Shown here piece by piece: positions 45,981-54,768 of a stretch of DNA of 64,000 nt. Numbering within the stretch: position 1 is the first letter of the stretch; every line of letters begins with the position of its first letter. The stretch spans positions 5,208,001 to 5,272,000 of the forward strand of contig JAULSN010000002.1 of NCBI GenBank assembly GCA_033439765.1. The letters are read 5' to 3'. Made by a program: the position numbers and the translations under genes. The notes under the pieces are model-generated. The model was not told the DNA's origin and ran no database searches. It was given only the letters and a program-made list of their open reading frames with translations. The stretch comes from Lasiosphaeria ovina (taxonomy: Eukaryota; Ascomycota; Sordariomycetes; Sordariales; Lasiosphaeriaceae).

Positions 45981-46004
45981 AGTCCAAGCCCAAGCCCAAG
46001 CCCG
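45981..46004. repeat. AGCCCA-type hexamer repeat before MCH1
   Basis: Four copies (two perfect, two with one change), ending two bases before the MCH1 start codon, so it lies in the 5' untranslated leader. Confidence 0.8.
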
Positions 46005-46006
46005 CC

Positions 46007-47960
46007 ATGCTCGACCGCCAGCTTCACCGCGCCCGCTTGATCTCGAGCGTGGCTGCCACTGTAATATCGCTGGCATGCGGTACCAATGTTCGTCATTTGT
46101 CGTGTTTCCCAATCTACCTTATTTGCGATTTGTTGTTGGCCTGTGTCCGGAGACCAACGGCGTTCAGATGGCGAGGTTGAGCTGACGGGTGCGAAATGGC
46201 TGCAGTATGTCTACTCGGCGTGGGCTCCCCAGTTTGCCGACAAGCTGCATCTTACCACGACGGAAAGTAACTTGATCGGGCTGGCTGGCAATCTGGGCAT
46301 GTACTCGATGGGCGTCCCGGTCGGCCTCTTTATCGATCATCGAGGGCCTCGGCCTGCCGTTATTGCCGGCGCCCTGCTGCTGGGCCTGGGATACTTCCCC
46401 TTCCGCTCCGCCTTTGACAATGCCTCGGGCTCTGTGGCCCTGCTGTGCTTCTTCTCCTACCTCTCAGGGCTGGGCGGTTGCATGGCCTTCGCCGCCTCGG
46501 TCAAGACGTCGGCGCTGAACTGGCCGCACCACCGCGGCACCGCCACGGCGTTTCCCCTGGCCGCCTTTGGCCTCAGCGCCTTCTTCTTCTCTGTCTTCGG
46601 CAGCTTCTTCTTTCCCGGCAACACGAGCGCCTTCCTCATGGTCCTGGCTGCGGGGACCTCGGGCCTGACCTTTTTCGGCTTCTTCTTCCTCAGGGTGTTC
46701 CCCCACACATCGTACCACGCGGTGCCCAGCACGACCGGGGTGTCCGACTCGCAGCAGCTGCGCCGGACCTCGTCCGAGGACGCGAAGGCGCCCCGTCGCG
46801 GTCGAGGCCTCCCCGACGTTGAACCTGGTATGTCGCCCACCAATTACACGACTCCCGTGACACTCACGCAAGGCATGGGTGGAGCAGAGGATGGACTTGA
46901 TCAAGAGCCTCCCTCGACCTCCCGAGGCGGCAGCGCCACACGCCCAATTGACGTCGAAGCCGCCCGCGCTCCCCACGCCACGGACGAGCCCGAAGACATT
47001 GACGAAACATCATCCCTCATGTCCAAGTCCTCGTCACTACCCGGCGATGTTTTAGTCCAGAACAGTGTTGATATGGATCGTTCCCACCGTATAGATATCC
47101 GTGGCTGGCACCTGCTTAGCAATGTCGACTTTTGGCAGCTATTCGCCATCATGGGGATCTTGGCTGGCATCGGCTTGATGACCATCAAGTACGTTTGAGC
47201 GTCCGTCTGATTTGTGGTGTGTGAAGGCATGCTAATGTAAAATTTGCAGCAACATTGGGCATGACGTCAATGCTCTCTGGAAGCGTTACGACGATTCCGT
47301 GAGCGAAGCCTTTCTCATCCAGCGGCAGCAGATGCACGTTTCCATTCTCTCGGTCGGCAGCTTCCTTGGCAGACTCCTTAGCGGTAAGACCCCCCCTCCC
47401 CCCCCCCCAAAAGGCCGTCTCCGATGATGTCTTGGTAATTTACTCCTGCAATAATGTGGCTAATGACTCCTTCCTTAGGCGTCGGGTCCGACTTCCTCGT
47501 CAAGATCCTCGGAGCTAGCCGTGCCTGGTGTCTCGTGGTTGCAAGCTTTGTGTTCTTCATTGCGCAGATTTTCGCCATCAATATCGCCAACCCTCACTTC
47601 CTTGGCTTTGTATCCGGGCTCTCGGGCTTAGGCTACGGATTTCTGTTTGGTGTCTTCCCGTCCATCGTGGCCGAGACATTTGGCATCCATGGGCTTAGCC
47701 AAAACTGGGGCTTCATGACGCTGAGCCCCGTCATCTCGGGCAACATCTTCAACTTGTTTTACGGCACTGTCTTTGACAGCCATAGCGTCGTCGGGGACGG
47801 CGGCGAACGCTCCTGCCCGGATGGTCTCGACTGCTATCGAAATGCCTATTTCGTAACACTCGGCGCCTGCTGTCTTGGTCTCCTGGTAACGTTATCAACG
47901 ATCCGGCACCAGTATCAACAACGACTGAAAGAGGACGGCAAAGGTCCTGCTGAAGACTAG
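46007..47960 (+). CDS. MCH1: Major facilitator transporter, Mch1-like
   Basis: Vacuolar-type MFS transporter of the Mch1/monocarboxylate-like group; the substrate is not known. Four exons (46007-46087, 46206-47188, 47250-47383, 47479-47960), introns of 118, 61 and 95 bases, 559 residues. Twelve hydrophobic segments are arranged in two halves. Between them is a disordered loop (about residues 230-320) rich in Ser, Pro and acid, with an acidic EPEDIDETSSLMSK piece. Family pieces: ACGTNYVYSAWAPQFADKL, ESNLIGLAGNLGMYSMGVPVG, NNIGHDVNALW and FGVFPSIVAETFG. The 27-codon first exon uses a GTTCGT donor. The third intron holds a poly-C tract. The start has a good CGCCATG context. Confidence 0.9.
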
Positions 47961-48476
47961 AAGCCGCCCAGCTACCTTTATGCCACGGCAACCAGATGAG
48001 GTGAGGAGAGTAATCAGGAACGGGAGTGGAAGAGGTAGAGGTACATAAATTTGGAAGATGTAGCATCAGGGAGGTGACCTGGTTTTGGCACTACCCACGG
48101 CGTTTGTCGATTCAACATGGGCGTTATGGGAGACCTAGACTTGGGTTAGGACGGCGGATCGGCCGGAACAGACTGACCGGCATTACTGTTTTCAGCTGTC
48201 ATGAGACATTATACGCATAGAAGAGCTTAGCCAGGTTTAATTGTTTATACATGTACGTATCTGTATTTACAGACAGCAATATCATCGGGCTGAAGGTGAA
48301 GCATTCGGACCCATTGACAGCCAGGACTGAAGGCTGCTAACAACGTGTATAACCCTAACCCTGGCTTTGATGATTCGGCTATTGTCAGCAACATGCCTTC
48401 AAGTTAGCGGCCCCACCTCTGGACGACGACATTACACGCAAGCTCGGCAGCAAGACCAAAGGCTGTTGTCGCCGCC
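47961..48476. other. Spacer between MCH1 and APS2
   Basis: 516 bases with no gene seen. A two-unit telomere-like TAACCC repeat lies at about 48350-48361, 115 bases before the APS2 start. Confidence 0.5.
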
Positions 48477-49137
48477 ATGTTGTCATTCATCCTCATACAG
48501 AACAGGCAGTGCGTATCCCAGCCCCGCCCTGGCGGCCCCAATTGACCCCGTTCGTTTTACTGACTCGGCCCTCGCTCAGGGGGAAGACGCGCCTGGCCAA
48601 GTGGTACGTGCCCTACGACGACGACGAGAAGATCAAGATCAAGGGCGAGGTACGACGATCCAATCCATTTGTCTCTTTTTCCCTTCTTCCTCCCCAACCA
48701 AAAGTCCAAAGCTGGGCTAGTCTTGGGCATATAACCCATTCACCCCCACGACACGACACGATACATACCCAATCTCTGCTAACACCGGCCCCGATTACTA
48801 TTTACAGGTCCACCGGCTGATCGCGCCGCGCGACCAAAAGTACCAGAGCAACTTCGTCGAGTTCCGCAACCACAAGATTGTGTACCGGCGGTACGCGGGC
48901 TTATTCTTCTGCGCGTGCGTCGACACCAACGACAACGAGCTGGCGTACCTGGAGGCGATCCACTTCTTCGTCGAGGTGCTGGACTCGTTCTTCGGGAACG
49001 TGTGCGAGCTCGACCTCGTCTTCAACTTCTACAAGGTCTACGCGATCCTCGACGAGGTGTTCCTCGCCGGCGAGATCGAGGAGACGAGCAAGCAGGTCGT
49101 GCTGACGCGGCTCGAGCATCTCGATAAGCTGGAGTGA
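48477..49137 (+). CDS. APS2: AP-2 clathrin adaptor sigma subunit
   Basis: Small subunit of the AP-2 complex for clathrin-mediated endocytosis at the plasma membrane; it helps bind acidic dileucine signals. Three exons (48477-48508, 48580-48649, 48808-49137) with introns of 71 and 158 bases give 143 residues, the normal family size. The protein is nearly all longin fold: [80 protein letters not shown]. The ending [18 protein letters not shown] (here [14 protein letters not shown]) separates sigma-2 from sigma-1 and sigma-3. Confidence 0.95.
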
Positions 49138-50530
49138 AGGGTGTGAAGATAATTTGTTTTTTGGGGGGAAAGAAAGAAAGACGGGGGTGGGGAAGGGAAA
49201 GAGAGATATATAGTATGCGTCGTTGCCCATGCGTGCATACCTGGTGGAAGATGAGCCGTGCCTCCTCCTATCAAATGGCTAGAAGACATGACGAAAGGGC
49301 ATCAAAGGGCTGAGTCAAGAGAGGAGGGATGGAATGGGTTGGCCCGGTTTCAAGACACAGACAGACGGGCAGGAAGAAAAAAAAGTGCGATGGATTCGAG
49401 GAACTGTCTCACGCCATTCTACGTCGATGGCATTGGTATGATGATTGAGATAAGATAGGTCTGGTCATCCATCATATGGACTGTGGTTCGCCCATTTCCA
49501 CAGAGGACGGAGACGTTTACGCAACAGCTTGGGAGCAAGATTCCCGGGGCTCATTCAGAAACGTAAAAGCCTAATAGCCCGCAAGCCTCACGGGGAACAA
49601 GCCCCAGAGGAGTACTACTATCAGGAAACGCACGGATGTAGAAATGAGGAGCAGACTCCTTGATATGAGAGGCAATCTCGATAGTCTCGCCGCGGGACAT
49701 GTCGAGATGCCGATTAGAACCTCCTAGAATAATAAAAACTCAGACAAATATACGTACAAAGCTTCCCATGGGGTATCCGTTTACAAAATCGTACAATCGT
49801 GCAAGTTGCAAGCCCAGCCACATCCCAACTCCCCTACTCCGAAAAGGCGAAGCAAACCACGCCAGGAACAACTCCTGTCGGTCGGAAAGAGAAAAGAAAA
49901 ATGGCCGAATCCTTCACATACTTCTCCGAGAAGCGACCCAACATCAAGACCCCTTAGATCGGACGAGCTCATATGCCGTCTCAGATCTCCCGCGATGAAA
50001 AGAAAATCAAGAATACCGGCAAAACTTATTGCTGGTCGAGATCGAAGCATAGCCGCGAATGTGACAAATGTCGTTCGTTCTTTCGAAAAAAATTGAGTAC
50101 CTGAAAGTTTGGTGGCGACGGAAGCTCTTGCTGTGGGCGTGACTCCTCTCCTAACTCTGTTTGGAGAAGCGAAACTGACCGTCCGCTCTTCTTTCTCAAT
50201 ATTGGGGGAAAAGGAGTCGGATAAAACAACAAGATCTGCCTGCCGCAAGCGTCGACATCTGTATTGGGAAACGAAGAATACCAGCAAAACTTATTGCTGG
50301 TCGAGATCGAGGTAAAGTCGCGAATGTGACAGATGTCGGATAAAACAACAAGATGTGCCTGCCGCAAGTGTCGACCCTCTATGTCGAAAAGGAAAGGAAG
50401 AAGCGAAAAGGAAAAGAAAAAAATCAGACATCAACACGTATCAATGCCTTGTTTCGTCCAGTCGAGAACTCGGGCTGCCCAGACTGGTTGGGCTGTTTGG
50501 TCTTGAGACTGAGTGTGAATCATCTCGCTA
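49138..50530. other. Spacer with dispersed duplicated segments
   Basis: 1.4 kb between APS2 and the minus-strand gene at 50531. The right half has two repeated blocks, listed separately. No supported gene. Confidence 0.45.
50011..50385. repeat. Interleaved duplicated blocks (A, B, A', B')
   Basis: Block A (about 50011-50074) recurs as A' (about 50275-50338), both running from AGAATACC through TTATTGCTGGTCGAGATCGA to the GTGACA-ATGTCG end. Block B (about 50219-50263) recurs as B' (about 50340-50384), from GATAAAACAACAAGAT to CCGCAAG-GTCGAC. Copies are about 90 percent alike by eye. The order A, gap, B, A', B' suggests duplication of a roughly 120-base unit followed by insertion or decay between A and B. 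Confidence 0.75.
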
Positions 50531-52023
50531 TCAGAGTGTATTCTTCTTCCAAAACTTTTGGCTGAAGTCAGTCAGGAGAGTATCCAAGCCCTCTCCTGTG
50601 GCTGTCGTCATGGGAGTAGCTTTCTTGTCTTTCTCGTCTGACTTGGAAAGCTTGGTGGGCTTGGGTGGGACCTTGAATTTGGACGGCTTCTTGGAAAGAT
50701 CAAAGGGCGGCACTTTGCTATCAATGGACATGCTAGTATCGACGTCCATCTCAAAGTTGGTAGCAGTGTTCTCAGCCTCCGTGGTCTCTAGCACCGGAGT
50801 GAGCTGCCGTCCTTGTTTGCCGGCACAATCTGGTCAATGTCCATGCTGTCGGGGTCGATCTCGCCTTGAGTGACAACATTCTTGGCCTTTGAAATGGCCA
50901 GCTCCTCCGTCTTGGTCGCTGACTCAGTGGACGCAGTGGCTGCTTCTTTCTCGCCTTCCTCGGGCTGACACTCGTCGTCAAAAAAGTCCCATGCGCGGGG
51001 CCGCTTGATCTTCGCGAGCCACGGGTTCTTTCTGTTCTTGAACAGCTCTCGGATTTTCGGATGGTGTGCGTCGAAGTCTACAATCTTCTCTGTGACTCCG
51101 AACTCAATGGGAGGCGACGGCTCTCTCTTGAGTTGCTCAGCCTCAACCCGAGGAGAGTACGATAAGGTCGGTCTAGCCGCTTGGCTAGGAGCATACTCTT
51201 GCTGCGAACTCGAGAACTTGCGAGAGAGAGGCAGAGGTGATGAAACTCGGCCATGCGAGCCAGAGCCTCGAGAATAGCCACAAACCATACTCTCTAGAGT
51301 ATCATCGGATGACTTGTGTCCGCGTCCAGTGGAACTAGTTGGCTGTGCCATCTCGTCTTCGTCGTCGTGATACGACAGACGGCCCTCCTGGCTCCGATTT
51401 GCCAGTTGCAGGGTCTTCTCGTCGTTCTTGATCTCACCCTCCTCCGTGGTTCCACGAGGAGCGCGAGAGTGGCCCGGCGATTGCGGGCGACTGGCTTGGG
51501 ACTCCGCCCGCCGTTCTCCTCGACGATCTGAGGGCCGTCGGCCCGAACGACGGTTGGAGCTATGACGCATGCCCCCGACGCGTTGAGCGGGGGCGCGACC
51601 CGCCCCGAAAGCCGACCCGGAAACGGCCGCAGTCTCCGCCTCTGCTGGTCCCAAACCGTGGCGGAACACCATCCGGTTTGAGCCTGTCAGGAACGACAGG
51701 TCATGCTTATCGGTTCCACCCGAGCTGGCGCTGATGGTTGGGGTTTCCCCCTCTTTGACATCGATGATGTCCTGGGGAGACGTGTTCGTCTCCCCCAGCA
51801 GCTTTGCCCTGTCGGGATGCATTTCTGCTGGTACTTCCCCGCTTTCTGAATTCTTGGGCAGGTTGAAACTGCCGGTACTGTCATTGTCAGCTCGGCCCGG
51901 TCTCAACTTGAAATCTTGCAGACCGATGTCTGTGAAACCACCGAGCAGGTCGCTCGGGAAGGCAGGGGAGGGGGGCGAGGTGGGCTCGCGAGAGCCTCCA
52001 CCCAAAGAAGCCGGGCTTGACAT
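50531..52023 (-). CDS. Low-complexity Ser/Arg/Glu-rich protein, unknown, with probable frameshift near its 3' end
   Basis: No family recognised. From the ATG at 52023 the frame is open for 411 codons to a TAG at 50788-50790. The protein is polar and disordered, with an RRSGRRPSDRRGERRAESQ stretch, acidic patches (YHDDEDEM) and one better-ordered segment (DFDAHHPKIRELFKNRKNPW, then RAWDFFDDECQPEEGE). Around 50790-50830 the coding look shifts by one base. The other frame continues for about 85 codons to 50531 with the same composition (NFEMDVDTSMSIDSK, then PPFDLSKKPSKFKVPPKPTK), mirroring SMDID just before the stop. No intron fits. A one-base deletion in the genome or assembly would explain it; otherwise the gene ends at 50788. 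It has no hydrophobic segments, so it is probably nuclear or cytosolic. Confidence 0.6.
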
Positions 52024-52942
52024 GGCTGCTAGCCTTCTTTACTGGCGACGATGGATGAAGGTGATGTAGTCGTGTGGAAGGAAATGAATGTGTGGATGTG
52101 TGGATGTGTAAATGTGCGCAGCTGCCGAAGAAGTGTGAAAGCGTGCGAGCTTGCAAAGATGTGTGAAGGTGAGAGTGTGGAAGCTTACTTATGATGGAAG
52201 CTGCGTGGAAGAGCGTGACGAAGTGCGGAAGTGGAGAGGTGCGGAAGAGAAGTGTGGAAGTAACGAGGTGCGGAAGTGAAAAGGTGTAGGTAGAAGTGCG
52301 GGAGCTCAGAGGTCACCGGGGCAACTTATTTACAGACGCGTCGGCGACCGCAACAAGTGAGTGTGGGGCTGGTGACTTGAGAGCACCCGGAAGTCGTTAC
52401 AGCAGACAGGTAATTACTAGTCCCGAACATATCTTATTTACAAACAGATAGGGAAGGTACGAGGCATATCAGATGAGCATCGTGCCTATGGGGGGAGGCG
52501 TCGTTGCCTCGCTGGGGCACTCAGCTTATCTTGGACACGAGGTGAATCTGGGATCACCAGGAACTCATAAGACCTTCAGGATACTCTCACCTTTGCTTCA
52601 CCTTGCTTTAACTAGCCAACTGACTTCACAAAGGCACTCTATCAGTGTTCGAGACGCGAGTCGACCGGGCAACGCGTCGTTGACCCCTTTATACATGAAC
52701 ATGGAAGTCAAAGACATACGTCACGGCCGAACCAAAGACTGATACAGACAAATCAATGTTTTGATCTCAGGGAGCAAGCTGCCAGGAGATGGCATTCCAA
52801 CTTTCATATATGAGAACGTCATAACTTCATACATAAACCCCCTACCAAATGCAAAACCCGCTGGATGTAATATAACCCTAGAACTCGAGGAACATGAAAG
52901 AAACATGGAATACCCACTGCCGTCAACCATTTCCCCTTTTCA
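52024..52942. promoter_or_regulatory. Spacer upstream of the low-complexity gene, rich in GTGYGGAAG
   Basis: 919 bases. From about 52070 to 52310 a degenerate GTGTGGAAG/GTGCGGAAG/GTGTGAAAG motif recurs many times. The part near 52940 is the IST1 3' region. No gene seen. Confidence 0.5.
52070..52310. repeat. Degenerate GTGYGGAAG repeat array
   Basis: More than ten near copies at irregular spacing directly upstream of the start at 52023, so in the promoter or 5' leader of that gene. Confidence 0.65.
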
Positions 52943-54084
52943 TCATCTCTTGAGGGCAGCAAATCGCGCCGCCAGTTCGTCCACGTCCGGAATCCCACTC
53001 GCAATGCCCCCTTTCGGCTCTGCCGGTTTTGGCGCGACGCTAGCCTTGGCCGGCCTCTTGCTTGGCTTGAGCTCCAACGAGTTGAGCGTCACCTTGGGGC
53101 GGATATTCTCAGTCGAAGGGCTCGGTGGGTTGACGTGAAGCGGCAGGCTCGGCCCAAAGTTTCTTGGGGGTGTGGCCTTGCTGAGCTCCTCCCGCGCCTC
53201 GGCCTCGCTGTCCTCAGGATCCTCGGTGGCAAGGGGTGCCTCTAGGTTCGCCTGGGCCTGGCCACCGCTGGGGTTCTCATCGTCGTCGTCGTCGTCGTCG
53301 TCGTCCAGAAGGTCAGGGACATCTCCCAGGTCCGGCTTGGGCCTCTTCGGCCAGTTCACGCCGTACGCCTTGGCGATCTCCTCGAGGTACCCAACAACCA
53401 GTTCCTCCTTGGGCGGCGTCACGCTGAGCTTCTTGACCACCTTCTCCGACACTTTCCCGTCCGTGTTTTCCATGGCGTTGAGAACAAACTCCTTGCCGAA
53501 CTTTTCGGCCAGGAGGGTGCGCACCTGACTCAGCTCCTTGATTTCCGTCTTGGGGGCGGCGTAGATGATGCTCTTGACGGCTTCCTCGAGGCCCGGGTCG
53601 CAGGTGGGCGCCTCGAGCAGGCCGGCTCTGGCGAGCAGCAGTTCGCAGTACAGCTCGAGGATCTCGTGCAGCTCGGTGGCGATGTCGGAGCGGATGATGT
53701 TCTCGACGCGGATGCGCGCCGAGTCGACCTTGCCCACGTCGAGCAGCTGGGCCATGGCCCTCCGCTGCTGCTTGGCGAGCGCCTCATCGCGCTTCTGCAC
53801 CATGCGCAACCTCGCGATGGCCAGCTTGAGCTGAACCTTGACCTTGGTCTGCTTGCGCGTCAGATTTTCTGGGGGTAGACACGGCGCATCTTCATGGGCC
53901 GCCTTCGAGGAGGGGCGGCGGGTGAGGGAAGGGGCATGGGCGTAGTCTTACCACCAGCACAGCGGATGAAGGCGGCATCTTCGGGAGAGCTGAGCAGATC
54001 TTTTAATATTTTTTTCAGGAGCCGGCGATGATGGTTGTTGAAGCAGCTGCTGTTTCGATACGAAGGTTTATCGTGTAAGTGCAT
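52943..54084 (-). CDS. IST1: ESCRT-III regulator Ist1
   Basis: Cytosolic regulator of the Vps4 ATPase in endosomal (multivesicular body) sorting. Two exons (53952-54084, 52943-53868), an 83-base intron, 352 residues. The Ist1 helical domain fills about residues 46-215: KVQLKLAIARLRMVQKRDEA, AKQQRRAMAQLLDVGKVDSA, RIRVENIIRSD, YCELLLARAGLL. An Asp run from a CGT microsatellite (about 53279-53304) opens a disordered tail. The tail ends with IASGIPDVDELAARFAALKR, which looks like the MIT-interacting motif that binds Vps4. The first exon (MHLHDKPSYRNSS) is the least sure part: it joins in phase, but most Ist1 proteins start closer to the helical core. Confidence 0.87.
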
Positions 54085-54768
54085 GGGTGGTAGTCAAGGA
54101 GGTAACTGGAAGGTAGTGGTGGTGTTAGCTGCTGGGGGGTAGCTTATGTGGGGTTGACAGCGGGGCAGTGCTAATCGGCTGTCTACTGTTGCGTTATCGC
54201 CGCTGCGGGTCTGCAGCCTACCGAGGCAGCTGAAGCTTGGGAGCTTTTGTGGGACGTGGCTATACGGCGCACGTGCCATAAATGGCTATTCCGTTCTGTA
54301 TCGTATCCCGTACCTGCATCTTGTCTTAGGAGTCACAAAGACGGGACTTTCGAGAAGACACAGGTCTACGCATCTCAGCTTTCGGTTGACCATGTCTCTT
54401 ATTACCTATTGATTTTCAGTGCTTTAACTGTTAAAGAGTTGGAAAACGTCATCCAAAACAACAAACCCCAAAGAGAAGAGCTGTCAAGGTACTTCCTCCT
54501 AAAGTTCCCAGGACCAGCCCCTGCATATCACGTGAACACCCGCCGTCTTCTCTGGGGTAAGGCTGCTTGGCCTTCTTCAAGTTGGAGAAACACTTTGGCC
54601 AGTTCCACACCCAACCCAACAACGGGCATCCCCTTGTTCCATTTTATGTACTATCCGTAATCATCGGCCAACAACCGACCGCAATCGAAGCCGACCATCC
54701 TAACTTCGACCGGCCAACCGCCATTTAAACAACACCATACCTATCGAATTTAATTACTGATTTTCAAC
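54085..54768. promoter_or_regulatory. Divergent promoter region IST1/SPT3
   Basis: 684 bases between two outward-facing starts. A plus-strand frame at 54247-54660 is open but lacks an ATG at its beginning and resembles nothing known. Confidence 0.45.

Larger units (their letters stand above)
45301..46006. promoter_or_regulatory. Spacer between recombinase gene and MCH1
   Basis: Holds a run of 13 G (45355-45367), a CGGTGATA direct repeat (about 45371-45390), three CTTATCG motifs and the start-proximal AGCCCA repeat of MCH1. The right end of the Crypton probably lies near 45520. No other gene seen. Confidence 0.5.

Noticed and set aside
54247..54660. 137-codon plus-strand frame upstream of SPT3 as a separate gene
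   Set aside because: It begins at a TTG with no ATG near its start, has no recognisable family and lies in the expected IST1/SPT3 promoter.
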